A DNA stretch of 64,000 nucleotides, taken from contig JALSQX010000020.1 in the NCBI GenBank assembly GCA_026985075.1, positions 1 to 64,000 of the forward strand, given 5' to 3'. Position numbers and translations under genes: made by a program. The notes under the pieces were generated by a model. The model was not told the DNA's origin. It made no database searches and was given only the letters and a program-made list of their open reading frames with translations. Within the stretch, counting starts at the first letter, position 1. Each line of letters opens with the position of its first letter. Source of the stretch: Blastocatellia bacterium (GTDB lineage Bacteria; Acidobacteriota; Blastocatellia; HR10; J050). Positions 8,890 through 17,849 of this stretch are shown in pieces.

Positions 8890-10119
8890 TCACTCCCGAC
8901 GGAGCGCTTCGACGGGATCTAATGCCGCCGCGCGTTGAGCCGGATAGATGCCAAAAATCAGAGCGATCGCCGATGAGACCACCAGTCCCACCAGCACGGC
9001 CTCCGGTTGAACGACGGCAGGAAACGGCGTGTACCGGTTGACGAGCAGGGCCACGGCGAATCCCAGTCCCACGCCGATGCCGCCTCCGACCAGACACAAC
9101 GTCAGCGCTTCCATGAAAAATTGCTCCAGAATATCGCGACGGCGCGCGCCCACCGATTTTCGCAATCCGATCTCTCGCGTCCGCTCGGCGACGGTGACCA
9201 GCATGATATTCATAATGACGATGCCACCCACTACCGAGGCGATGGAAGCGATGATGATGAAGGCGATGAAGAAAGCGCTTTTAATATTATCCCACAGCGA
9301 CCGCAACGTATCCGCTGTGGCGATGTAAAAATTGTCCCTCTGACCGTAAGGCACATGCCGGCGGCCGCGCAAGATGAGGCGCGCCTGATCCACGGCCAAT
9401 GGCAGTCGCTCAGAATGAGCGGCGCGCGCCGTAATGGTGAGATCCTGGAGTCGGTTGCGATAGCCATACATCTTGAAAAAGCGATTGATGGGGATGATGA
9501 CGAACGTGTCTTGATCCTGTCCCAGGATACTCCCAATGCGATCGGCGACGCCAACGACCCGGTGAGGGTGTGGGCCAATTTTGACGGTCTTCCCTATGGG
9601 ATCGAGGTGGGGGAATAGCTTCTCGGCCACTTCGGCCCCTAACACGCAGACGCTGGCGGCATGCTCATCTTCCCAGGTGAGGATATATCGCCCTTCGGCA
9701 ATATCAACGTGGCCGATCTTCACCATATTGGCGGTCACGCCCCGAATCTCGACATCGGTCAATTCGCGACGGCCATATTTGACGTGGCCGGAAGTCGTCA
9801 CCTGCGCTCCCACGTCGAGACATTCCGAGCACCCGCGCTTGATGGCGTCCACGTCTTCCATAGTGAGATCCTTATAACGCAGGGCATCAAAATACTCATC
9901 CATGTCCGTCACCACGGGCGGCGTCTTGGTGATTTGAAATGAGTCGCTCCCCAGAGCGATGACTTTATCCTGCACATACGCGTTGGCTCCATCGACAATG
10001 GTGATGACCGTGATGAGCGTGGCCACGCCAATGATGAGACCCAACAAGGTGAGGAAGGATCGGAGCTTGTGAGCCCACAAGGAGGCGAATCCCATTTTCA
10101 GCGTCTCGATTTTACTCAT
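8890..10119 (-). CDS. ABC transporter permease, MacB/FtsX type
   Basis: A 409-residue paralogue of the downstream permease and the first gene of the pair. It starts MSKIETLKMGFASLWAHKLR, with the first membrane helix at about residues 20-45, a periplasmic domain to about 275, and the FtsX segment with SVVGGIVIMNIMLVTVAERT, REIGLRKSVGARRRDIL and the end ALDPVEALRRE. Two non-identical MacB-type permeases in tandem suggest a heterodimeric transporter whose ATPase is encoded elsewhere. The nearby TolC-type channel could be its outer-membrane partner (inference). Confidence 0.85.
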   Translation of the reverse strand: MSKIETLKMGFASLWAHKLRSFLTLLGLIIGVATLITVITIVDGANAYVQDKVIALGSDSFQITKTPPVVTDMDEYFDALRYKDLTMEDVDAIKRGCSECLDVGAQVTTSGHVKYGRRELTDVEIRGVTANMVKIGHVDIAEGRYILTWEDEHAASVCVLGAEVAEKLFPHLDPIGKTVKIGPHPHRVVGVADRIGSILGQDQDTFVIIPINRFFKMYGYRNRLQDLTITARAAHSERLPLAVDQARLILRGRRHVPYGQRDNFYIATADTLRSLWDNIKSAFFIAFIIIASIASVVGGIVIMNIMLVTVAERTREIGLRKSVGARRRDILEQFFMEALTLCLVGGGIGVGLGFAVALLVNRYTPFPAVVQPEAVLVGLVVSSAIALIFGIYPAQRAAALDPVEALRRE

Positions 10120-10381
10120 CTCCGCCCGTTACCGCTCAGGCCACCAAATCGCAAACTTTATATTTTACTTTACGACCGCCACGCCTCACCAGTTCACCGG
10201 GCTAACGCACAGTGACTCGGCGCCTCCAGCGATCCGCTCTTGACGTTCCCGCCCTCAGTTTATAACTTTCTTCCCCCGGTCGGCCAGTCGTGGAGGATTG
10301 GCACTGAGAGTGGACGATCGACCAGACCCGCGTGTGAGCGGGCTTGGGGCACCAAACATCTCGATGAGGAGGAAAGACGTC

Positions 10382-10864
10382 ATGGATCCGGAAATCAAAA
10401 AACAGGTCCTGCGCAAATTGACCTACGGCTTATATATCCTCACAGCGGCGCATGAGGATGACCTGGCGGGAGGGACCGTCAACTGGTTATCTCAGACGTC
10501 ATTCTCGCCGCCACTGGTGATGGTCGGCGTGAAGGCCGACAGTCACCTCCATCAGCTCGTTGAGCGAAGCGGAGCATTTGCCGTGAACATCCTCGCCGCC
10601 GATCAAAAAGAGGTCGCCGCAGCATTCTTTCGCCCCTCGGAGGTGAAAGATGGACGTCTGAACGGATACGCCTTTGAAGCGGGGGCTGAAACGGGCGCGC
10701 CACTCCTCATCGATCTTCCAGCCTGGTTCGAGGCGCGCGTCACCGATACCATCAAGCGCGGTGACCATACGGTGTTTGTCGCTGAGGTCATCAACGCTGG
10801 ATTGAGAAATGCCGAGGCTCATCCACTGGTGATGTGGGATACCGGTTGGTTCTACGGCGGATAG
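10382..10864 (+). CDS. Flavin reductase-like domain protein
   Basis: A 160-residue FMN-binding split-barrel protein of the flavin-reductase (DIM6/NTAB) group, probably an NAD(P)H-dependent FMN reductase or flavoredoxin-like protein. ATG 10382 follows GAGGAGGAAAGACGTC; the open frame extends upstream but lacks a signal. The N-terminal GLYILTA, the VNWLSQTSFSPPLVMVGV segment and the GAFAVNILA strand are typical flavin-contact elements. The domain ends with HPLVMWDTGWFYGG, as usual for this small group. It is transcribed alone and converges with apgM. Confidence 0.8.
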   Translation: MDPEIKKQVLRKLTYGLYILTAAHEDDLAGGTVNWLSQTSFSPPLVMVGVKADSHLHQLVERSGAFAVNILAADQKEVAAAFFRPSEVKDGRLNGYAFEAGAETGAPLLIDLPAWFEARVTDTIKRGDHTVFVAEVINAGLRNAEAHPLVMWDTGWFYGG

Positions 10865-10930
10865 GCTTGTTCACCGGCGGCTATGCTCCGCATGACTTCG
10901 GTCTCCATCGGACCCCAGGTTGACGGCTCG

Positions 10931-10952
10931 CGGCCAGGGCGCTCCCTGGCCG
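10931..10952. terminator. Bidirectional hairpin between convergent genes
   Basis: A 9-base-pair stem (CGGCCAGGG with CCCTGGCCG) and a 4-base loop lie midway between the stops of the flavin reductase-like gene (plus) and apgM (minus). No T-run follows on either side. Position and symmetry suggest transcription ends here for both genes. Confidence 0.45.
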
Positions 10953-10980
10953 GCAAATGGGGTCATCCTCGGTCATAGCC

Positions 10981-12198
10981 TCACGCGCCGTATTTGATGA
11001 GTTTGCCGGCGTGGGCTAGGAGCAGTCCCATGCCTTCCACCAGTCGAAAGCGTCCCAGGCTTCCCCGAGCGAATTCTCGCTCGTTGAATCCGGCCAGGCC
11101 GTCGGGCGTGAGCGTTTTGGCATGCAATAAATACGGCACCGGATGCCAACTGTGACTGGCCAGCATGCAGGGCGTGCTGTGGTCGCCGGTGATGGCCAGG
11201 ACGTCGGGCTTCAGGTCGAGAAGGGCGGGGATGATGATGCGATCCACCTGCTCGATGACATTCACTTTGCCCTGGAAATTTCCATCCTCGCCGTGACTGT
11301 CGGTCTTCTTCACATGAACGTAAAAGTAGTCGTGCGCGTCATAGTGTGCTCTGAGCAGACCGACCAACCCTTCCAGATCTTCTTCCGGAGGCGTTTGAAT
11401 GATCTCCATACCCGCCAATCGCGCCAATCCGCGATACATGGGATAGGTGGCAATGGCCGCTGGCCTGAGCTGATAGAGTTCCTGAAATGTAGGCATAGCC
11501 GGTCGTTTGGCGAATCCCCGCAAGACCACACCATTGGCCGGTCGCTCGTTTCTGAGGATTTCGCCGGCCAGCGTCACGAACTTGTTGACCACGGCGGCCG
11601 TTCGTTCGGAGGCCTCATCGCGCCCCTTCACCAATTTGGGCGACACGCCCACGCGCTGAGGATCGGAATCCTCGACGTCGGCTCCCAATCCTTCACCTCG
11701 AAGCACGAGCACGAACCGATACTCTTTGGACACCCGCACGAATACCCGGACGCCGTCAATTTCCGTGATGTGCTCCTGGAGAAGTTGGCAGAGCCGTTCA
11801 CCCTCCTGGTGGGGGATACGTCCGGCGCGGCGATCGACGATATTGCCTCGCTCGTCCAGCGTCACGAAATTTCCTCGAGCCGCCACGTCATCGGGCTCCA
11901 GCTCGAATCCCGTGCCCAGCGCCTCCAGCACGCCGCGGCCAATCTCCCACACGAGAGGATCATATCCGAAGATGGCGAGATGCCCCGGTCCACTGCCCGG
12001 CGTGACGCCTTTGATGACGGGATCGGCGAGTCCACAGTTGGACCGGCTCGCCAGTTGATCTAAATGGGGGGTATGGGCCACTTCCAGCTCGGAGCGTCCT
12101 TCGGGCCCCGGCGCTCCACCGAGCCCATCCATGATGAGCACCACGATTTTTGAATCCGTCCGCGTTGCGACCTGTCTGAAGAGTTCTAACGGCTCCAT
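10981..12198 (-). CDS. apgM: 2,3-bisphosphoglycerate-independent phosphoglycerate mutase, archaeal type
   Basis: A 405-residue glycolytic/gluconeogenic enzyme interconverting 3- and 2-phosphoglycerate in the cytoplasm. It belongs to the alkaline-phosphatase superfamily: the metal-binding start VVLIMDGLGG (Asp), the serine nucleophile in TPGSGPGHLAIFGYDP, and the C-terminal metal ligands in KKTDSHGEDG and ITGDHSTPC are all present. Length and motifs match ApgM rather than the longer GpmI. The start ATG 12198 follows a GGAGGTGCG site. It is a single gene; the region upstream to 12463 contains no gene. Confidence 0.9.
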   Translation of the reverse strand: MEPLELFRQVATRTDSKIVVLIMDGLGGAPGPEGRSELEVAHTPHLDQLASRSNCGLADPVIKGVTPGSGPGHLAIFGYDPLVWEIGRGVLEALGTGFELEPDDVAARGNFVTLDERGNIVDRRAGRIPHQEGERLCQLLQEHITEIDGVRVFVRVSKEYRFVLVLRGEGLGADVEDSDPQRVGVSPKLVKGRDEASERTAAVVNKFVTLAGEILRNERPANGVVLRGFAKRPAMPTFQELYQLRPAAIATYPMYRGLARLAGMEIIQTPPEEDLEGLVGLLRAHYDAHDYFYVHVKKTDSHGEDGNFQGKVNVIEQVDRIIIPALLDLKPDVLAITGDHSTPCMLASHSWHPVPYLLHAKTLTPDGLAGFNEREFARGSLGRFRLVEGMGLLLAHAGKLIKYGA

Positions 12199-12463
12199 CG
12201 CGCACCTCCAGCAAGGACGTTGATGGAAAATTCTGACAGAAATACGGAAGAATGTCTAACCGACCCGAGAATCGTATGAGGGCCCCTCTCCCGTGGGCCC
12301 ACGATGACAATATGCGTTCCGCACAGCTCCACCGATGAACGGATACCCGTCCCTTCCCCCGGTCGTCCATGCTCGCTTCACCTCTCATAGTGGGCCATCT
12401 CACGAGTGATTCCCTCCGAGACACTGCCCTCTTGTCTGTGGCGTGCTCGGTCGGAACCAACCG

Positions 12464-13453
12464 TCACCAACGCGACCCCTCCGCAACTCTGTGACGGGCC
12501 ATGAGCTGGTGAAGCACAGGGAAGTCGACATTTCGTCCCGTCAAGATGGCGGCCACCTTCCTCGCTGAATCGGGAACGACGCGCTCAAGAAGCCAAGCAA
12601 TGGGAACGGCGCCCGCGCCTTCCACCACGAGCTGCTCATGTGCGATGAGCTCGACTATCGCTCGTTCCAGACTTTCCTCCGAGACGAGTCGAATGTCATC
12701 GACGTAACGAAGAACCAACGGCACAGTGATCGAACCAGATTCGATATTCCCGGCCAACCCATCGGCCAGCGTGGGCTTCTCTTCCACCGTGACGAGCCGG
12801 CCGGCGCGAAATGTTTCATACATGGCCCGCGTGTGTGCCGATTGAACGCCGATGACTTTGATCTGCGGATTGATCGCTTTGGCCATGATGGCGATCCCGG
12901 CCAACAATCCCCCGCCACCCACCGGAACGAGGAGAGCATCGAGATCAGGGACGGCGTCCAGCACCTCCAATGCCACCGTCCCCTGTCCGGCGATCACGTC
13001 AGGATCATTGTAAGGGGAGACGAAAACCCAGTTCTTCTCGGTGGCCCACTCTCGCGCAGCGCGCTCGGCTTCGTCATAGGTTTCGCCCACGAGGTGGAGT
13101 TGGGCTCCTGTCCGTTCAATGGCCCTGATCTTGGTCCGTGGAGCTGAACGAGGGACTACCACGGTGACCGACAATCCAAAGAGCTTCGCTCCATAGGCGA
13201 TGGCCCGACCGTGATTCCCAGCCGAGACGGTCAGGATATGAGGAGATTCTGATGAGGCGGCAAGGAGCTTCAATTTATTCACCGCGCCGCGCAGCTTGAA
13301 CGAACCGGTGTGTTGAAGGTTCTCCAATTTGAGATAGACTTGGCACCCCGCCGCTTCCGAGAGCCACGCTGAATGAACACAGGGTGTCGACCAGATCAGT
13401 CCGCGCAGCCGTCGCTGTGCTCGCAGAATATCTCGAGGAGTCACCAGTGGCAT
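12464..13453 (-). CDS. Threonine/serine dehydratase (threonine ammonia-lyase)
   Basis: A 329-residue PLP enzyme converting threonine to 2-oxobutyrate and ammonia. The start MPLVTPRDILRAQ at 13453 is preferred because earlier starts add an unrelated tail overlapping the upstream gene. The PLP lysine lies in GSFKLRGAVNKL, the phosphate-binding glycine loop is PVGGGGLLAG, and the SAGNHGRAIAYGAK motif is intact. The C-terminal ACT regulatory domain of biosynthetic IlvA is missing, so this is the short TdcB-like type; serine dehydratase or racemase activity is also possible. It starts 5 bases after the stop of the nucleotidyltransferase-like gene, so the three minus-strand genes may share a transcript. 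Confidence 0.85.
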   Translation of the reverse strand: MPLVTPRDILRAQRRLRGLIWSTPCVHSAWLSEAAGCQVYLKLENLQHTGSFKLRGAVNKLKLLAASSESPHILTVSAGNHGRAIAYGAKLFGLSVTVVVPRSAPRTKIRAIERTGAQLHLVGETYDEAERAAREWATEKNWVFVSPYNDPDVIAGQGTVALEVLDAVPDLDALLVPVGGGGLLAGIAIMAKAINPQIKVIGVQSAHTRAMYETFRAGRLVTVEEKPTLADGLAGNIESGSITVPLVLRYVDDIRLVSEESLERAIVELIAHEQLVVEGAGAVPIAWLLERVVPDSARKVAAILTGRNVDFPVLHQLMARHRVAEGSRW

Positions 13454-13458
13454 AGCGG

Positions 13459-13944
13459 TCAAGATCGGCGCTCGCGTTCTTCGAGAATGACCTCCAGCTC
13501 GGCGATCGCCTCCAAGTCCCTGGGGCGACCCGCCGCCCGCTTGACATAAATGAGACGCTCCAATCCCAGGCACCAGCATTCAACGCCGAACAGGTGAAGT
13601 CGAATCGAATGCGGCAACAATTCGTCATAGCCGCCGCCCCCGGTGATCTCGCCGAACAGATCGAGAGCGCCAAGCGAGGTGGTGAGCGTGAAATTCAACC
13701 CATTCCAAATCGTGCGTTCGCTCCACTCGAAAGGCAATCCAGGGGGAGCACCGCGAAGGTATGGGTGATATGGAGCCAGGACTCGAACTAATCGGCTCAC
13801 ATTCTCTTCCGTCCGTCGGTAAACAATGTCTAAATCTTTGGTGAGACGAGTTGAGCCATGCGCGACGGCAGCCACGCCCCCGATGAGGATGAATTCGACT
13901 CCGGCCCCGGCCAGGAGTGAAATCAATTGCCGATAATCGGTCAT
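13459..13944 (-). CDS. Nucleotidyltransferase-fold protein (minimal NTase)
   Basis: A 161-residue protein with the minimal nucleotidyltransferase signature: GGVAAVAHGSTRLTKDLDI (residues about 22-40), that is GG followed by the DxD metal pair. The rest contains an Asp-rich strand (GALDLFGEITG) and ends with a charged helix (LEAIAELEVILEERERR). Its start overlaps by 4 bases the stop of a 62-residue protein, giving a tight two-gene unit. Such pairs often resemble toxin-antitoxin modules in which a nucleotidyltransferase modifies tRNA or a partner protein; here this is inference from size and arrangement only. Confidence 0.7.
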   Translation of the reverse strand: MTDYRQLISLLAGAGVEFILIGGVAAVAHGSTRLTKDLDIVYRRTEENVSRLVRVLAPYHPYLRGAPPGLPFEWSERTIWNGLNFTLTTSLGALDLFGEITGGGGYDELLPHSIRLHLFGVECWCLGLERLIYVKRAAGRPRDLEAIAELEVILEERERRS

Positions 13945-14129
13945 CGCTGCCTCTCCGCCTCTCGGCCTGCTCGTCGTACCTCCTCAGCGAACTGCTGCAA
14001 CTTCATGAGTTCCTCGATCCGCTGTTCGACCGTGAGCCGGAGGTTCTGGCGAACGAGCGTGCGATCGATGCCCTTCTTATAGGCCTCGATCACCGGATCG
14101 GGCTCAATGGATATCTTTGGTCGCTTCAT
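13941..14129 (-). CDS. Small charged protein paired with nucleotidyltransferase
   Basis: A 62-residue, highly charged protein beginning MKRPKISIEPDPVIEAYKKG and containing DRTLVRQNLRLTVEQRIEEL followed by an Arg/Glu-rich helix. Similar short proteins with a DRTL-R-NL-LT core commonly sit directly upstream of a nucleotidyltransferase-like gene in environmental bacteria (from memory). The start at 14129 has GAGG upstream; ATG at 14156 is an alternative. Its stop overlaps the next start (ATGA), implying translational coupling. A role as partner or antitoxin is likely but unproven. Confidence 0.65.
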   Translation of the reverse strand: MKRPKISIEPDPVIEAYKKGIDRTLVRQNLRLTVEQRIEELMKLQQFAEEVRRAGREAERQR

Positions 14130-14381
14130 GGCAGAATCCTCATCCAAGTATACCATGATGCCTCCATGCCGGCGGCGATGCAAGGCGCGATTTTCATTCG
14201 AGTGATTGACGCGCCGCCGAAGACGGCCCCTCCTGCCGATTCGCAGAATCTCTCATCGAAACCGTCGAACACACTGAGTTGATCGATGAATGAAGGGCGG
14301 CGGAAGATCAACGGCCTCCTCCCCGATCTCAACAGCGCGTTGATGGGACAATCTAGGCTCGTTCCCGATGATCGCTTCAGC

Positions 14382-14387
14382 TATAAT
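14382..14387 (+). promoter_or_regulatory. Possible -10 element before sensor kinase gene
   Basis: A perfect TATAAT lies 2 bases before the ATG at 14390, without a recognisable -35. If used, transcription would begin near 14394 and the second in-frame ATG (14399) would be nearly leaderless. Weak evidence. Confidence 0.25.
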
Positions 14388-14389
14388 GA

Positions 14390-17300
14390 ATGAGGCCCAT
14401 GTCCCTGAGAGATCGCATAAAGGTGAACTGTCGTCAGGCCACCTGGTTGGTGGGCTTGTTATTGGTCGTGCCCCTCATCATCCGGGCCGAGCGGTTGCCG
14501 ATTAAGCCGTACACCACGGCTGATGGGTTGGGCAGCGATTTCATCCAGCGCATTGTCCGGGATTCGCGCGGCTTCCTCTGGTTCTGTACCCGGGATGGGC
14601 TCAGCCGCTTGGATGGCCGCCACTTCGTCACCTACACCATGGAGCAGGGATTGTCCAATCCGACGATCAATGATCTGCTTCAGACACGCGATGGCACTTA
14701 CTGGGTGGCCACTAACGGCGGTGGCGTGTGCCGCTTCCATCCCGATCTCATGGAAAATCGAAAGGCAAAAGGCAAGGAGCAACAGGCAAAAATCCGAGAT
14801 CCACAATCTACCACCCGAAATCTGTTCACCGCGTATCAGGTGGGCGATGAGCTGGCAACCAATCGCGTCAATGTGTTGTATGAAGATCGCCGGGGACGAC
14901 TCTGGGCCGGAACCGACGGCGGTGTATTCCGACTGGACGAGATCAACGGGCAAGAAAGGTTTCGCTCCGTCGAGTTCGCCTTACCGTCGCGTGATCGCCC
15001 GGTCATCGTGACCGCTTTTGTTGAAGATCGAGAGGGGAGTCTCTGGATGGGCACCACGCGGGGGCTCATGCGAAGGTGGCCCGACGGTCGGATAGCTCAC
15101 TACACCATTCAACCGTCATCTCAGGGTCGTGATGTCGTGCAGGCGCTGCTTGAAGATCGCGAGGGACGGTTATGGGTGGGCCACGTTAGGGCAGGATTGA
15201 TCCGGTTACAGCCCGAGCGCATCTCAGTTGGGGTTCGAAAGGCAAAAGGGAAAGGAGAAGAGGCAAGAAACACATTCCGGGAGTCTGAAATCCACATCCT
15301 CACATCAACAATCCGAAAGGCTGGGGAGATCTGCTGGTACACGACTGCTGATGGGCTGGCTGACGATCGAATCACGGCCCTGCACCAATCGTCGGATGGT
15401 CAGATCTGGATTGGCACACGATGGGGCTTGACCGAGTATGATGGCCAGCGGTTTCGCAATTACACGACGGCACACGGCTTAACCCAGCATCATGTCCAGG
15501 CGCTGGCCGAGGACTGCAATGGGAACCTCTGGATCGGCACCCGGGGTGGGGCGATGAAATTGACCTGGAATGGATTCATCACCTACACCGAGGCCGATGG
15601 TCTGGGTCACACCCGGATTCATGCCATCTACGAAGATCCAGCGGGTGAGATTTTCGTGGTCAGCGGGAACTGGTTCATCAATCGCTTCGATGGGGAGCGG
15701 TTCATCTCGATTCAGCCCGAGTTGCTCAGGGATGCGAGGTATAGCTGGGCCAGTCAGGTTGGATTCCTGGATCGCACCGGGCAATGGTGGTTGCTGACGA
15801 CCAAGGGGCTCTACTGCTTCGCCCCGAGCAGCCATTTCCAGCAGTTGGTGCATGAGCGTCCGCTGGCCATTTATACCCATCGTGATGGGCTGACCGGGGA
15901 TGCTCCGTTCCGCCTATTCGAAGACGCGCATGGCGACATCTGGATCGGCATGCGAGGAGAAGCTCAGAGCGGATTGGCCCGCTGGGACCACACCACCAGC
16001 ATCTTCCATCGCTACATTGAAGCCGATGGACTCCCCCCGACGAAGGCACCCTCGGCGTTCTCTGAGGACCGGTCCGGTGCGCTGTGGATCGGGTTTTATG
16101 AAGGCGGCTTGGCGCGCTATCAGGAGGGGGGCTTCACGCTGTTCACGGTGATGGATGGTGTGCCCGCGGGTATGATCACGACGCTCCATCTCGATCAGGC
16201 CGGTCGGCTGTGGATCGGCTCCAATCAGGGAGGACTCGGTCGCCTCGATGACCCGACGGCGAATCATCCGCGGTGTGTCATTTATACGACGGCTGAGGGG
16301 CTCAGCAGTAATAACATCCGGTGCCTCACTAAGGATGTGGAGGGTTACCTCTACGTTGGAACGGTGCGGGGCGTGGACCGGCTCGATCCGGTGACGGGGC
16401 ACATCAGGCATTACACCACTGATGACGGGCTCGCGAACAGCTTTACGACGGCGGCCTTCTGCGACCGCCACGGCGCGCTGTGGTTCGGCACACTGCACGG
16501 GCTCTCGCGGCTCATGCCGGGACCGGACCGGCCGCCGTCGCCGCCGCCCATCTGGATCAGCAGGCTGCGTATCGAAGGCGCCCTGCAGCCACTCTCCGAG
16601 TTAGGCGAAACCGAGGTGTCAGAGCTTGAGCTGGGACCGAATCAGAATCAGCTCCAAATTGACTTCTTCGGCCTCAGCTTCGCGGCTGGCGAGGTGCTTC
16701 GGTATCAATACAAGCTGGAAGGCGCGGATTCCGACTGGAGTGCGCCGACCGAGCAACGCACCGTCCATTATGCCAATCTGTCGCCGGGACGGTATCGCTT
16801 CCTGGTGCGCGCGGTGAGCGCCGACGGCCTCACCAGCTCCACGCCCGCCACCGCCGCCTTCACTATTCTCCCACCTCTCTGGCAGCGGTGGTGGTTTCTC
16901 GCGCTGGCGGCGCTGGCCGTGGGGTCGATCATTCACGCCATCCACCGCTCTCGCGTGGCGCGCCTGCTGGAGCTAGAGCGGGTGCGGACGCGCATTGCCA
17001 CCGATCTGCACGACGATATCGGATCGAGTCTGTCGCGGATGGCCATCTTGAGCGAAGTGGTGAAACAGGAGATTGGCTCCACCCATCAAGGATCAGTGCA
17101 GCGGCTGACGGAAGTGGCAGAGACGGCACGCAGGCTGGTGGAGACGATGAGCGATCTTGTCTGGTCGATTGATCCGCGGCGCGATGATCTGAAGAATGTC
17201 ATTGCCCGGGTGCGGCAGTTCGCTTCTGATGTGCTGGACGCTAAAGGGATCCGGTGGGATTTTCAGACTCCACCAGAACCGGAGAAAGTGAAGCTCACGC

Positions 17301-17602
17301 CCGAGCAACGCCGACACGTCTTTTTAATTTTCAAAGAAGCGTTCCATAACATTATGCGCCATGCTGACTGTACGTCCGTCTCGCTCATCATTCGCGTCAC
17401 CGATCGCCACCTCGTGGCCGAGATCCGCGACGATGGCCGTGGATTCACTGTACCGCCACGGTCCGCGCCGGTTCGTCAGGACCGACTGGGCCACGGTCTG
17501 GAGAACATGCGCGCGCGAGCTGCCGAGCTCGACGGTCAGTTGCATATCGATTCGGTGCCCGGCCGAGGGACACACTTGACGTTGAGCGTTCCGCTCAAAT
17601 GA
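14390..17602 (+). CDS. Two-component sensor histidine kinase with Reg_prop beta-propeller
   Basis: A 1070-residue membrane sensor. An N-terminal hydrophobic segment (about residues 17-31) leads to a large extracytoplasmic propeller (about 35-720) built from repeated Reg_prop blades of the type LLEDREGRLWVG and IYTTAEGLSSNNI. A Y_Y_Y domain follows (about 730-805; LRYQYKLEGADSDWS), then a membrane helix (WFLALAALAVGSIIHAI) and a HisKA_3 dimerisation domain with phospho-acceptor His874 in TDLHDDIGSSLSRM. The HATPase domain has its N box (EAFHNIMRHA), RDDGRGF and GHGLENMRARA. It should phosphorylate the NarL-type regulator encoded 247 bases downstream. Two in-frame insertions of a purine-rich repeat lie in the propeller (residues about 123-145 and 283-310). 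The ligand is unknown; related proteins in Bacteroidetes sense oligosaccharides. Confidence 0.9.
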   Translation: MRPMSLRDRIKVNCRQATWLVGLLLVVPLIIRAERLPIKPYTTADGLGSDFIQRIVRDSRGFLWFCTRDGLSRLDGRHFVTYTMEQGLSNPTINDLLQTRDGTYWVATNGGGVCRFHPDLMENRKAKGKEQQAKIRDPQSTTRNLFTAYQVGDELATNRVNVLYEDRRGRLWAGTDGGVFRLDEINGQERFRSVEFALPSRDRPVIVTAFVEDREGSLWMGTTRGLMRRWPDGRIAHYTIQPSSQGRDVVQALLEDREGRLWVGHVRAGLIRLQPERISVGVRKAKGKGEEARNTFRESEIHILTSTIRKAGEICWYTTADGLADDRITALHQSSDGQIWIGTRWGLTEYDGQRFRNYTTAHGLTQHHVQALAEDCNGNLWIGTRGGAMKLTWNGFITYTEADGLGHTRIHAIYEDPAGEIFVVSGNWFINRFDGERFISIQPELLRDARYSWASQVGFLDRTGQWWLLTTKGLYCFAPSSHFQQLVHERPLAIYTHRDGLTGDAPFRLFEDAHGDIWIGMRGEAQSGLARWDHTTSIFHRYIEADGLPPTKAPSAFSEDRSGALWIGFYEGGLARYQEGGFTLFTVMDGVPAGMITTLHLDQAGRLWIGSNQGGLGRLDDPTANHPRCVIYTTAEGLSSNNIRCLTKDVEGYLYVGTVRGVDRLDPVTGHIRHYTTDDGLANSFTTAAFCDRHGALWFGTLHGLSRLMPGPDRPPSPPPIWISRLRIEGALQPLSELGETEVSELELGPNQNQLQIDFFGLSFAAGEVLRYQYKLEGADSDWSAPTEQRTVHYANLSPGRYRFLVRAVSADGLTSSTPATAAFTILPPLWQRWWFLALAALAVGSIIHAIHRSRVARLLELERVRTRIATDLHDDIGSSLSRMAILSEVVKQEIGSTHQGSVQRLTEVAETARRLVETMSDLVWSIDPRRDDLKNVIARVRQFASDVLDAKGIRWDFQTPPEPEKVKLTPEQRRHVFLIFKEAFHNIMRHADCTSVSLIIRVTDRHLVAEIRDDGRGFTVPPRSAPVRQDRLGHGLENMRARAAELDGQLHIDSVPGRGTHLTLSVPLK
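14756..14824 (+). repeat. Purine-rich repeat copy 1 inside sensor kinase gene
   Basis: About 69 bases including GAAAGGCAAAAGGCAAGGAG and then short units like ATCCGAGATCCACAATC. The segment encodes a Lys/Gln-rich stretch (ENRKAKGKEQQAKIRD) between the end of one blade strand (VCRFHPD) and the start of the next (FTAYQ). It resembles copy 2 at 15236-15318 and keeps the reading frame. Confidence 0.6.
15236..15318 (+). repeat. Purine-rich repeat copy 2 inside sensor kinase gene
   Basis: About 83 bases starting TCGAAAGGCAAAAGGGAAAG, with later AAATCCACATCC and CAACAATCCGAAA units matching copy 1. It encodes RKAKGKGEEARN and a polar tail, again in the loop after the RLQPE strand of a propeller blade. 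The frame is maintained. Confidence 0.6.
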
Positions 17603-17849
17603 ACGATGAATCCGCATGCTCACGATCTATTCGATCGGTTCGTCGCTCCAGGGATACAAGCAGACCGAGACGCCGGTGCCAGGAATGGGCGAATCAAAAT
17701 CTGTGCTGAAGTTATCGATCGAGACAGTAAACGGTGGGCGGTGGCCAGAAGGCTATCGCTGTTCACTCTTCCCGCATGAACATGCTATTGCGGGGGCCAA
17801 AGAAGCGCGTTAGGATAAGATTTCACTCAGAACTGATCACGAGACATGT

